Source: DATJKD01 sp963728295 (GTDB lineage: Bacteria > Pseudomonadota > Gammaproteobacteria > Steroidobacterales > Steroidobacteraceae). Taken from it: a DNA stretch of 64,000 nucleotides. The notes below the pieces were generated by a model. The model made no database searches. It was not told where the DNA came from and saw only the letters and a list, made by a program, of their open reading frames with translations. The translations under genes were made by a program, and so were the position numbers. Of the stretch, positions 1 through 8,711 are shown in pieces. Numbering within the stretch: the first letter of the stretch is position 1; every line of letters starts with the position of its first letter. Where the stretch lies: the NCBI GenBank assembly GCA_963728295.1, contig CAVSKB010000019.1, forward strand, positions 930,001-994,000, read 5' to 3'.

Positions 1-948
1 CACAGGCCTCGCCGCCCCATCACGCTCGCCCTTACCTGCGGTGAGGAGACTTCGAGCATCCACAACGGTGTGGTCTGGTTGCTAAAGAACCGTCCGGAGT
101 TGCTGCGTGCGAAGTTCGCGCTCAACGAGGGCGCAAGCGGTCTGCTCGACGCCAACGAGCGTCCCGTCTCGCTCGACATCCAGGCAGGCGAGAAGGTGTA
201 CCAGGATTTCACGCTGGAGAGCTCGAACGTGGGCGGACACAGCGCGCGGCCCGTGCGCGCAAACGCGATCAACCAGCTTGCGGCCGCGCTGCTTCGGATT
301 GCCTCATACCAGTTTCCCATCGAGCTGAACGCAACGACCCGCGCGTACTTCGAGCACCAGGCAGCAATTGCGCCGCCGGAGGTCGCCGCCGACGTCCGCG
401 CGATCCTTGCCGAGCCGCCGTCGGCCGAAGCCGCGGAGCGGATCTGGTCGAGCAATCCGAGCTGGAACGGCATGCTGCGCACCACCTGCGTCGCGACCAT
501 GATCGAGGGCGGGCACGCGGAGAACGCGCTTCCGCAGCGCGCGAAGGCGAACGTCAACTGCCGCATCCTGCCGGCCACGACGATCGAAGCTGTGGAGGAG
601 CAGCTCAGACGACTCGTCGCGGACGACGGGATAAAGATCTCCATCCGCGATCGCGGAATTACGGCCCCCGTCCCGCCGCTGACGCCGCAGGTGCTGGAGC
701 CCGCGCGGCACGTGGCCGCGCAGATCTGGCCCGGTGTCCCGCTCGTCCCGACCATGACACCGGGCGCAACGGACGGCCGGCTGCTCAATTCGGCTGGAAT
801 ACCCACCTACGGGCTCTCGGGCATGTTTCACGACGCTGAAGGCAGCCGGGCGCACGGTCTGAACGAGCGGATACGCGTCAAGTCGCTGCTCGAGGGGCGA
901 CGCTTCCTGCACGAGGTCGTGAAGCTGTACGCCGACGCGCCCGACTGA
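1..948 (+). CDS. M20 family metallopeptidase, C-terminal part (5' end outside window)
   Basis: The reading frame is open from base 1, so the gene begins before the window; an internal GTG at 70 is not the true start. The visible part begins with the family's catalytic segment (LTCGEETS, with the Glu-Glu pair that gives the general base and a metal ligand) and runs through the dimerisation domain to the C-terminal RAHGLNERI segment, whose His is the last metal ligand of M20 enzymes. These zinc-dependent hydrolases remove residues from peptides or N-acyl amino acids; the substrate cannot be read from sequence. The frame is intact to its TGA. It converges on the cupin gene across about 60 bp. 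Confidence 0.85.
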   Translation, partial: HRPRRPITLALTCGEETSSIHNGVVWLLKNRPELLRAKFALNEGASGLLDANERPVSLDIQAGEKVYQDFTLESSNVGGHSARPVRANAINQLAAALLRIASYQFPIELNATTRAYFEHQAAIAPPEVAADVRAILAEPPSAEAAERIWSSNPSWNGMLRTTCVATMIEGGHAENALPQRAKANVNCRILPATTIEAVEEQLRRLVADDGIKISIRDRGITAPVPPLTPQVLEPARHVAAQIWPGVPLVPTMTPGATDGRLLNSAGIPTYGLSGMFHDAEGSRAHGLNERIRVKSLLEGRRFLHEVVKLYADAPD

Positions 949-1007
949 ACGGTGAGCCGCGCCTGGGTCTCAATCGGATCGTCAGGCTGATCGCTTGCTG
1001 CAGCGGT

Positions 1008-1370
1008 TCAGACGGCCTTGACGGGCGAGTCGACCGTGCGCTCGTTGCGCACGTTGCCGGTGTTGAGCGTGCTCACCGGCTCGAACAGGAGAACGTGCAC
1101 CTCCTCGTCAGCCACCGGCAGGTGATCGACACCCCGCGGCACGATCAGGAACTCGCCCGGTGCGAGCACGATCTCGCGGTCGCGCAGACGCATGCGGAGC
1201 CGCCCCTGGACCACGAGGAAGAGCTCATCCTCTTCCTCGTGGTGATGCCATACGAACTCACCCTTGAGCTTGACGAGCTTGACGTGCTGGCCGTTGAGCT
1301 CGCCGACGATCCGCGGGCTCCACGCTTCCGAAAAACGCGCGAGCTGGTCTGCGATGTTGACCTTTTGCAC
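1008..1370 (-). CDS. Small cupin-domain protein
   Basis: A complete 120-residue single-domain cupin. The metal-binding motif is visible at about residues 41-56 (WHHHEEEDELFLVVQG, the HxH...E pattern) and the second motif follows (PGEFLIVPRGVDHLP). Proteins of this size bind a metal in a beta-barrel and may be small-molecule dioxygenases, isomerases or sensors; the activity is not predictable. It starts with GTG at 1370, preceded by a GAGGGG Shine-Dalgarno-like stretch. It lies 22 bp downstream of a 25-codon ORF on the same strand, so the two are probably cotranscribed. Confidence 0.82.
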   Translation of the reverse strand: MQKVNIADQLARFSEAWSPRIVGELNGQHVKLVKLKGEFVWHHHEEEDELFLVVQGRLRMRLRDREIVLAPGEFLIVPRGVDHLPVADEEVHVLLFEPVSTLNTGNVRNERTVDSPVKAV

Positions 1371-1392
1371 GGTCGTCCCCTCAGTCAGTTCG

Positions 1393-1470
1393 TCATGGCC
1401 GGTTGGCCTGGAACGTGTTCAGGATCCAGAGCGCAACCGCAGCGAACAATTGTATTGCAGCGAATTCCAT
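1393..1470 (-). CDS. Possible 25-residue single-span membrane peptide upstream of cupin
   Basis: A short ORF with an ATG at 1470 and a TGA at 1393. The ATG is preceded at seven bases by a perfect AGGAGG, stronger than most ribosome sites in this window. The peptide begins MEFAAIQLFAAVALWILN and ends in Gln-Ala-Asn-Arg-Pro: one hydrophobic span with a short polar tail. It lies just upstream of the cupin gene on the same strand. I do not recognise it. It may be a true small membrane protein or a translated leader. Support rests on the ribosome site, the amphipathic pattern and position only. Confidence 0.5.
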   Translation of the reverse strand: MEFAAIQLFAAVALWILNTFQANRP

Positions 1471-1609
1471 GTCGGGTCCTCCTGTGTGCGCCACCATGGC
1501 ACGTGGCGAATCATCCGCCCGCTGTGTTGCTGCGCTGCGTCAAGTGACTGACGATGCAATGACTGGTGCATCACGAAACGGTCACAGGTATGGTCCATCG
1601 GTGATCACG

Positions 1610-2718
1610 ATGCTCGATTGCGCGCGCCGCGCTCGGCGAGCAATGGCGGCCGGGCTGGCCCTTGCGACGCTGTGCCTCGGACCGTGGGGCGCGCAGGCGG
1701 AGACCTTGCTCGTCGTACGCAAGTCCGCGGGCGCCGTCGCTTTCGTCGACCCGGGCTCCGGTGTCACGCTCGACAGCGTTCCGGTCGGGTTCGCCCCGCA
1801 CGAGATCAGCCGGTCGCCCGACGGACGACTTGCCGCCGTAACCAACTACGGCACGCGGGAACGACCAGGCTCGACGCTCAGTGTCATCGACCTGGAACAC
1901 CCCCGTGAGCTGCGACGCATCGAGCTCGGTGCGTGGCGGAGACCGCACGGAGTCGTGTGGTATGCGGAGGACCGCATTGCGTTGACGACCGAAGAGCCCG
2001 CCGCGCTGCTCATCGTCGATCCACGCGCGGGAAAGGTCGTGAGCCAGACCGCGACCAATCAGCCAGGCTCACACATGGTCGTCGTGGCGCCAATCGGGGT
2101 GCGAGCTTTCGTCACGAACCGCAGCGGGGCCTCAACGACGGTCATCGACCTGGCCAGCGGCCACAAACTCGCGGACGTGCGCACCGGCGATGGTTCGGAA
2201 GCGATTGCGGTGACGCCGAGCGGCAACGAGGTCTGGGTCGCCGCCCGAGAGGCGGGAACGATCACGGTACTCGACGCGCGTACTTTCGAGGTCCTGGCGA
2301 CGGTTCCGGTGCCCGGCCATCCCATCCGGATCGTGATGACCCCGAACGGCACGGCGCTCGTAAGCTGCGCGGAATCGAGCGAGCTCGTCGCGTTTGACGC
2401 AGGCGGCCGCCGCGAGATCGGCCGGGTGACGCTCGACGTCGCGGTCTCAGGCGCGGTACAGGGGCGTGACGGGTGCGGGGTCGCGGGGCGGTGCCGTGCC
2501 GGTCGGCATCGTGTCTGCCGGCGATTCGACGGCCTATGTCGCGGCGACCCGCGCCGATAAAGTGCATCGTGCTCGCCGTGCCCGCCCTCGAAGTTCTTCG
2601 CACGATCGACGTCCCGGGTGAGCCCGACGGGATGGCGCTCACCCCCATCATGCCGCAGGCCGTCTGTCACGCCTGCGAGGCACCGGCCGATCCGTACGCG
2701 CCGAACGGGGCAGACTGA
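1610..2718 (+). CDS. Periplasmic YVTN-type beta-propeller protein, frameshifted
   Basis: The ATG at 1610 is followed by an Arg-rich n-region and a signal peptide (MAAGLALATLCLGPWGAQA, then ETLLVV). The mature part is a run of about 40-residue propeller blades (for example GVTLDSVPVGFAPHEISRSP and GDGSEAIAVTPSGNEVWVAA), as in surface-layer or cytochrome d1-like propellers that act as periplasmic scaffolds. The frame is lost near 2445-2470, and the last blade (VLRTIDVPGEPDGMALTPI) is read in another frame after a second shift near 2565. The two shifts with conserved blades on both sides suggest sequence errors or a recent pseudogene. No partner gene is obvious. Confidence 0.7.
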
Positions 2719-2803
2719 GATGCGCTCATGCCCGAACCGGGTCACACTACCGCACTCCAGCCGCACACGACACGGCCGCGACTTTTCTGAAGGAAGCAGA
2801 CAG

Positions 2804-3372
2804 ATGCGAACGATCACCGCAATCACCGCCACCGGCATCGCCGCGTTGCTGGCATTCACTGCGCAGGCGCAGACGGCTCCGACAACGCGAATCGAACCTG
2901 CCACGCCGCTATCGACCACCCTTGGGCTGGTCGTGTTTCCGGCGAAGAACCAGAGCAAGGACCAGCAGGCGACAGATGAAACCGAGTGCTACGCCTGGTC
3001 GAAGCAGCAGACCGGTATCGACCCATTCGCGGCCCCGACAGCGGCGCCTGCCCAGCCCAGACCGCGGCTGCCGCCGAACAGAAGCCCGGCGGCGAGCGAA
3101 TCCGTGGCGCCGCCAGGGGCGCGGCCGCCGGCGCGGTGATCGGCGAGATCGCCAATGACGATGCGAGCGAGGGCGCTGCGATCGGTGCCACGGCGGGTGT
3201 CGTCGCCGGGGGCCGGCAGAAGCGAAAGGCCGAGGCGCAGGCGCAGCAACAGGCGGCCGCGCAGCAGCAACAGGCGGCGGCGCAGTCACAGCAGGCGGCT
3301 GCGGATCAGAAGGCGATGTTCAACAAGGGTTTTTCCGCGTGCCTCGAGGCACGCAGCTACACCGTCAAGTAA
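2804..3372 (+). CDS. Exported glycine-zipper protein, frameshifted
   Basis: ATG at 2804 with AAGGAAG upstream. Residues 1-23 form a signal peptide (AALLAFTAQA-QTAP). An extracellular segment with a Cys-Tyr-Ala-Trp motif follows. After a frameshift near 3060 the frame continues with a glycine-zipper segment (GAARGAAAGAVIGEIA and GAAIGATAGVVAGG), a Gln/Ala-rich stretch and a C-terminal FSACLEARSYTVK, the usual tail of this YMGG-like family. Such proteins sit in the envelope; their role is unknown. The gene overlaps the convergent alcohol dehydrogenase by eight bases. Confidence 0.68.
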
Positions 3373-4546
3373 CGGCGGTCTCCAGCCGGCCCTCGATGCA
3401 GTTGCCATAGAGCCGCTCGAAATCGCGCTCCGTCATCGCTCGCGGGTTGCCGGCCGTCGATGGATCATTGAACGCCTGCGGCGCGAACTCCGCCGCGTGC
3501 TCGCGGCGCACGCCGAGGCCGGCGAGCGTGTTCGGTATGCCGATCTGCTCGCGCAATTCGAGCAGCCAGCGCCGCACGCCGGCGAACGAATGCTCTGCGA
3601 GTCCCATCCAGGCCGCTAGGCGTGCCATCTTCTCCTCGATCTCCGCGCGGTTCCATTCGAGAACGTAAGGCATGACCACCGCATTGGTGAGCCCGTGATG
3701 CGTGTTCAGGTTCGCCGAGCAGGGGTGGCTCAGGCTGTGCATCGCACCGAGCCCTTTCTGAAACGCGGTCGCCCCCATCGCCGAGGCGACCAGCATGTGC
3801 GAGCGCGCCTCGAGATTCGCGCCGTCACGCACCGCGACCGGCAGCCACTCCTTGATGAGGCGAATGCCTTCGACGGCGATGCCCTCCGCCATCGGGTGGA
3901 AGTACGGCGAGCAGTAGGCCTCGAGATTGTGCGAGAGCGCATCCATGCCGACCGCCGCGGTCACCTTGGGCGGCAGGCCGATCGTGAGCTCCGGATCCTC
4001 GATCACCAGCGCGGGAAGCATCTTCGGATGAAAGATGATCTTCTTGGTGTGATCGCGCACATCGGTGATGACCGAGGCGCGACCGACCTCCGAGCCGGTC
4101 CCGGCCGTAGTGGGCACCGCGACGACCGGGGCCATGCCCTCGGTGCGGACGCGCGTGTACCAGTCCTCGCGATCCTCGAAATCCCAGATCGGCCGGTCCT
4201 GGCCGACCATCAACGCGATCGCCTTGGCGGCGTCGAGCGCACTGCCGCCGCCGAACGCGATGACACCGTCGTGCCGCCCGCTGCGATAGACCGCCACGCC
4301 GCCGCTGACGTTGGCCTCGACCGGGTTGCCCTGTACGTCGGCGTACACCTCGCAGCCGAGCCCGGCGCGCCGGCACGATTCCACCGCGGAGGCGATCATC
4401 GGCAGGGCCGCCAGCCCCGGATCGGTCACGAGCAAGGGACGCTGCATCCCGAGCGAGCGGCAGGCATCCGGCAGCTCCGCGATACGACCGGCACCGAACC
4501 GGATCGCGGTCGGGTAATTCCAGTTGCCGCGCAGTTTCCTTGCCAT
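3365..4546 (-). CDS. Iron-containing alcohol dehydrogenase
   Basis: Intact, 393 residues, the normal length for group III Fe-dependent alcohol dehydrogenases. The NAD(P)-binding GGGSALDAAKAIA motif is at about 101-113, and the metal-ligand region holds VGMDALSHNLEAY and GAMHSLSHPCSANLNTHHG, which supply the Asp and three His ligands. It should interconvert an alcohol and an aldehyde in the cytoplasm. It starts one base after the stop of the upstream aldehyde dehydrogenase, so the pair would take an alcohol to an acid through an aldehyde. The alcohol is not identified; short-chain alcohols, diols and amine-derived aldehydes are all possible. Confidence 0.92.
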   Translation of the reverse strand: MARKLRGNWNYPTAIRFGAGRIAELPDACRSLGMQRPLLVTDPGLAALPMIASAVESCRRAGLGCEVYADVQGNPVEANVSGGVAVYRSGRHDGVIAFGGGSALDAAKAIALMVGQDRPIWDFEDREDWYTRVRTEGMAPVVAVPTTAGTGSEVGRASVITDVRDHTKKIIFHPKMLPALVIEDPELTIGLPPKVTAAVGMDALSHNLEAYCSPYFHPMAEGIAVEGIRLIKEWLPVAVRDGANLEARSHMLVASAMGATAFQKGLGAMHSLSHPCSANLNTHHGLTNAVVMPYVLEWNRAEIEEKMARLAAWMGLAEHSFAGVRRWLLELREQIGIPNTLAGLGVRREHAAEFAPQAFNDPSTAGNPRAMTERDFERLYGNCIEGRLETAVT

Positions 4547-4547
4547 G

Positions 4548-5937
4548 TCAGGTCCTGGTGCGTAGGTGGAACGATTTCGGCCGCGTCAGGTGCTCGTAGC
4601 CGATCGTCGACAGCGTGCAGCCGCGCCCCGAATCCTTGACGCCCACCCAGGCCAGCGCCGGATCGAGGTAATCGCAGCGGTTCATGAACCAGGTTCCGAC
4701 CTGGACCTGGTCGCCGATCGCGAGCGCCGCCTCCTCGTCGCCGGTCCAGATCGCCGCAGTCAGCCCGAACTCGCTGTCGTTGATGAGCGATATCGCCGCT
4801 TCGTCGGAGGCGACCTTCATGATACCGGCGACCGGGCCGAAGATTTCCTCGCGCATCACGGGCATCGAGTGGTCGACTTCGAGCAGCAGTTGCGGCGCGA
4901 GGTACTGGCGCCCGCCGCGCCCCTCGCCGAAGTCCGCGCCGTCGAACGCCGGTCGGGCGCCGGCGCCGATCGAAAGATCGATCTGCTTCAGTATGGCGTC
5001 GGCAGCCGCCGGTCGCACGACTGGACCGAGCGTTGTCTCCGGTGCGAGCGGATTGCCGAGCACGTAGCCGCGTGTGAGCTTGATCCATCCCGCGACGAAA
5101 TCATCGTAGACGCGCTCGTGCACGTAGACGCGCTGTATTCCGCAGCAACTCTGACCCGAGTTGAAGTACGCGCCGTCGACGAGGTTCTCGATGGCGTGCG
5201 CCGACGTCGGCATCGTGGCGCACGTAAGCGGCATCGCAGCCGCCGAGCTCGAGCCCGGTGCCGACGAATCGTTCGGCCGCGGCGCGCTGCACCGCGTGAC
5301 CGCCCGCCACCGATCCGGTGAATGCCACGAAATCGACGCGTGGGTCGCGGATCACACGATCGGTGTCGTCATGATTCATGTGCAGGACCTGGAATACGCC
5401 CTCGGGCAGCCCGGCCTCGCGGAAGCACTCCGCGAACCGCTCTGCGCAGAGCGGCGTCTGCGCCGAATGCTTGAGCAGCACTACGTTGCCGGCCAGGATC
5501 GCCGGAACCACGCTGTTGACGGCGATGAGGTACGGGTAATTCCACGCCGCCACCGTCAGCACCACACCCAGTGGCTCGCGGCGCAGAAAGCGCGTGAATC
5601 CGGCCTTGCGGCCGACGTCGATGTCCGAGATCGAGTCCGGCCCGATCTCGACCATGTGCCGCGCCCGCTCGAGCGTTCCGCGGACCTCGTTTGGTGCGTA
5701 ACGGATCGGCCGACCCATCTGCCAGACGAGCTCGGTCGCGATCGCATCGCGACGCGCTTCGAAGGCGGCGCAGAAGCGCGTCAGGATTGCGGCACGCTCT
5801 CCGACGGGCACTTTCCGCCAGCCCTGAAAGGCGCGCACGGCTCCCTCGAGCGCGTCCTCGATCTGCGCCGGGCCGGCAAGCTCGCGCTCGACGTACACGC
5901 TGCCGTCGACGGGACTGATGGTGCGCTGCGTGGTCAT
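4548..5937 (-). CDS. Aldehyde dehydrogenase family protein, frameshifted
   Basis: Reads as a full NAD(P)-dependent aldehyde dehydrogenase of about 460 residues once one frameshift near 5225-5245 is bridged. The N-terminal part has the family signature AAWNYPYLIAVNSVVPA and the catalytic Glu region GLELGG. The C-terminal part has the catalytic Cys in GQSCCGIQRVYV and ends with MREEIFGPV and SEFGLTAAIWT. It starts at 5937, inside the stop of xthA (ATGA overlap), and its stop lies one base before the alcohol dehydrogenase, so translation of the three is probably coupled. The best guess is oxidation of the aldehyde made by the downstream dehydrogenase. Confidence 0.88.
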
Positions 5938-6722
5938 CGGCGCCTGCCTGCGTCCGACAGCTGCACCCAGGTCGGCGCGTGATCGCTCGGTTTCGGCTCG
6001 CCGCGAACCCACCGGTCCACATTGGCATCGACCAGCCGAGGGGCGAGCTCATCGCTCAACAGCAGGTGATCGATCCGCAAACCCGAATTGCGAGCCCAGT
6101 GTTCACGGAAGTAATCCCAGAACGTATAGATTCGCTCCTCCGGATGATGAGCACGGATCGCATCGGTCCAGCCCTGGTCCAGTAGTTCCTGGTACGCGGC
6201 TCTGCTCTGCGGCTGCAGCAACGCGTCCTTGCGCCACGACTTCGGGTTGTAGATGTCGAAATCGGTCGGGACGACGTTGTAATCGCCCGCCAGGATCACC
6301 GGCTGACGCATCTTCAGCAAGGTCCGGGCATGCGAGTTGAGCCGCTCGAACCAGGCGAGCTTGTAGTCGAACTTGGGGCCCGGTTGTGGATTGCCGTTCG
6401 GCAGATACAGGCATCCGACGACGACTCCGTCGATTGCTGCCTCGATATAGCGGCTGTGCGAGTCGTCCGGATCGCCCGGCAGGCCCCGTCGTGTCTCGAC
6501 GGGATCCCCGCCCTTCTGCAGGATCGCAACGCCGTTCCAGGAGCGCTGGCCATGCCAGATGGCACCGTACCCGGCGTTGCGGATTGCGAGTTGCGGAAAG
6601 CCGGTGTCGGGCGCCTTGAGCTCCTGAAGGCAGACGACGTCGGGGGATTCCCTCTCGAGCCACTTCAGCAGCGCTGGCAGCCGCCCGTTGATGCCGTTGA
6701 TGTTGAAAGTAGCAACCTTCAT
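5934..6722 (-). CDS. xthA: Exodeoxyribonuclease III
   Basis: Intact, 262 residues from the ATG at 6722. All exonuclease III motifs are present: KVATFNINGINGRLPALL at the N-terminus, the metal-binding Glu in CLQELKAPD, GDYNVVPTDFDIYNP, and the C-terminal SGLRIDHLLLS and SDHAPTWVQL. The enzyme repairs abasic sites and degrades DNA 3' to 5'. It is the first gene of a run in which its stop overlaps the aldehyde dehydrogenase start by four bases. That link between a DNA repair nuclease and aldehyde oxidation may be chance, or may reflect aldehyde damage. Confidence 0.95.
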   Translation of the reverse strand: MKVATFNINGINGRLPALLKWLERESPDVVCLQELKAPDTGFPQLAIRNAGYGAIWHGQRSWNGVAILQKGGDPVETRRGLPGDPDDSHSRYIEAAIDGVVVGCLYLPNGNPQPGPKFDYKLAWFERLNSHARTLLKMRQPVILAGDYNVVPTDFDIYNPKSWRKDALLQPQSRAAYQELLDQGWTDAIRAHHPEERIYTFWDYFREHWARNSGLRIDHLLLSDELAPRLVDANVDRWVRGEPKPSDHAPTWVQLSDAGRRR

Positions 6723-6952
6723 CGCAAACTCTTGCAGGAATTGTCCGACACGGAGTGCTCCTTCGTGTGTCGTAGGGTAGGCCTGGAAGCCCGCCGCTGA
6801 AAGTGCCAACGACACCGCCGGCGTGTCGCTTTTGACCGACGCTCCTTGCGCGCACGCCGAGGTCAAGAGAGGTTACCTTTCAGCCGGCCAGATCGAAGCC
6901 GATCTTCGATCGAAGCCGTTTTTCTACGGGAAGGAACTCCAAGGAGTACGAC

Positions 6953-7225
6953 ATGAACTCATTGATCAAGGTCACGGCGCTGGCCGCAATATTGTCCGCC
7001 TCTGCAGCGTTTGCGCAGAATTATCCGGCGCCAGAGCCCAGCGCGAAGTCCAGCGACAAGTCGGCCGACTACTCGAAGCTCGACGTGAATGGCGATGGAA
7101 GCATCAGCAAGGACGAAGCGAAGAAGGATCCGACCCTTTCAGCCAAGTTCAGCGAACTCGACACGGACAAGAGTGGTTCGCTGACCACGGCCGAGTTGAG
7201 CGCCGGAATGAGCAAGGACCAGTAA
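6953..7225 (+). CDS. Exported EF-hand protein
   Basis: 90 residues with a signal peptide (cleavage after AAFA, before QNYPAP). The mature protein has two EF-hand calcium loops, DVNGDGSISKDEA and DTDKSGSLTTAEL, both with acidic residues at positions 1, 3, 5 and 12. This small periplasmic calcium-binding type is common in Xanthomonadales-like bacteria; its function is unknown. The ATG at 6953 has AAGGAG nine bases upstream. The 230-bp upstream gap holds a repeated GATCGAAGCC and no further gene. Confidence 0.85.
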   Translation: MNSLIKVTALAAILSASAAFAQNYPAPEPSAKSSDKSADYSKLDVNGDGSISKDEAKKDPTLSAKFSELDTDKSGSLTTAELSAGMSKDQ

Positions 7226-7291
7226 CAACCAGATAACAAGCAGAGCTCTGCGGGATCGTGGGCGGTGCAGGGACTGCCCGCCCCGATTCCT

Positions 7292-8660
7292 TCAGATGAT
7301 CTCGAAGTAGCGCGACAACTCCCAGTCGCTGATGTGCTTGCGGAACTCCCGCTCCTCCCACTCGCGCGTCGCGGCGTAATGCTCGACGAAGTCGCTGCCG
7401 AACCAGTCGCGCGCCATCTTCGAGCCCTTGAGCCGCTGCGCCGCATCCCAGAGCGTCCGCGGCAGCGCGAGCCGCGCCGGGAACTTGCGGTCGTAGGCAT
7501 TGCCGGTCACCTGCGCCTCTGGCTCGACACGGTTCTCGATCCCCCAGAGTCCGGAGGCCAAGCGCCGCCGCGAGGATGATGTAGGGATTCGAATCCGCCG
7601 CCGCGATGCGGAACTCTACGCGCTGTGACTTCGGGCTGCCCGGGATCACGCGCAGCGCCGTCGTACGATTTTCCGCGCCCCAGGTCGCATCTGTCGGCGC
7701 CCAGAAACCCGGGATGAGCCGTCGATAAGAGTTGATCGTCGGCGCGATCATCGCGAGCAGCTCGGGCATCAGCCGCTGCTGGCCACCGACGAACCAGCGC
7801 ATCGTCTCGCTCATCGAGTGCGGCTGGCCGGCGTCGTGGAACACCGGCGTGCCGTCCTTCGACTTGAGCGACAAGTGGATGTGTCCGCTCTGACCCGGCC
7901 AGTCCTTCGACCATTTCGCCATGAAGGTGGCCATCAGCCCGTTCTTCTGCGCGATCACCTTGGCAAAGGTCTTGAAGAGCGCGGCCTTGTCGGCTGCGGA
8001 TAGAGCCTTGTCCACCGTGATGGCGGCCTCCATCACACCGGGGCCCGTCTCCTCGTGGAGGCCCTCGATCCCGATGTCCATCTCGCGGCAGGTGTCGAGC
8101 AGCGTGCGGTAGAAGTCGCTGCCGGCGCTGTTGCGGATCACCGAGTATCCAAACCAGCCGGGCGCCATCGGCGTGAGCCCCCGGTAGTTTTTCTCGCGCA
8201 CGGATTCCGGCGTTTCCTTGAACACGAAGAACTCGTACTCGAAACCGACGTACGCCTCGAACCCCAGGGCCCGGCCACGCTCGATCACGCGGCGCAGCAA
8301 GGCGCGCGGGCAGACCGTCTCGGCCGGCGGCGCGAACTCGCCAAGGAAAAAGAGCCCGCCGTCCTCGAACGGCAAAGGCCGGCAGGAGTCGGGGAGAACG
8401 CGCACGGGCGCGTCGGGGTAACCGGTGTGCCAGCCCGTGAACTTGACGTTGTCGTAGAGCTGGTCCTGGCAGTCCCAGCCCAGCACGACGTCGCAGAAAC
8501 CGAATCCACCCTCGAGTGCCGACAGGAACTTCTCCCGCGACATGTACTTGCCGCGCATGATCCCGTCGATGTCGAAGGCGCCGACCTTTACGTGCGGCAG
8601 GCCGCGCGCCTCCACGATGGCACGCGCATCCGCCGCGCTCTTGACCTGGCGTGGTTCCAT
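7292..8660 (-). CDS. Glutamine synthetase family ligase (gamma-glutamyl-amine synthetase type), frameshifted
   Basis: About 455 residues from the ATG at 8660. Family motifs: KVGAFDIDGIMRGKYMS near the N-terminus, the substrate-site FEYEFFVF, GQSGHIHLSL, and the ATP-site region ENRTTALRVIPGSPKSQRVE. One frameshift near 7560 separates the last 85 residues (SGLWGIENRVEPEA to WELSRYFEII). The N-terminus resembles PuuA-type enzymes, which ligate glutamate to an amine rather than to ammonia. It follows an ethanolamine-type permease on the same strand, so gamma-glutamylation of an imported amine such as ethanolamine or a polyamine is likely, but the amine is inferred. Confidence 0.85.
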
Positions 8661-8679
8661 GCATCGCTCCGGAAGGAAA

Positions 8680-8706
8680 GCGGCCCCGGCGCCAAGCCGG
8701 GGCCGC
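8680..8706 (-). terminator. GC-rich hairpin between permease and glutamine synthetase-like gene
   Basis: A perfect 11-bp stem (GCGGCCCCGGC with GCCGGGGCCGC) around a five-base loop, between the permease stop at 8712 and the ligase start at 8660. On the minus strand it is followed by CTTTCCTT, a weak U-tract. It may be a partial terminator that lowers ligase expression relative to the permease, or an mRNA-stabilising hairpin. Confidence 0.5.
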
Positions 8707-8711
8707 ACACT

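Noticed and set aside
3238..3310. Gln/Ala codon repeat as a separate repeat element
   Set aside because: It is part of the coding sequence of the glycine-zipper protein and matches the usual low-complexity part of that family.
7228..7285. Terminator between the EF-hand and ligase genes
   Set aside because: GGGCGG and CCGCCC words are present, but the stem is interrupted and has no U-tract.
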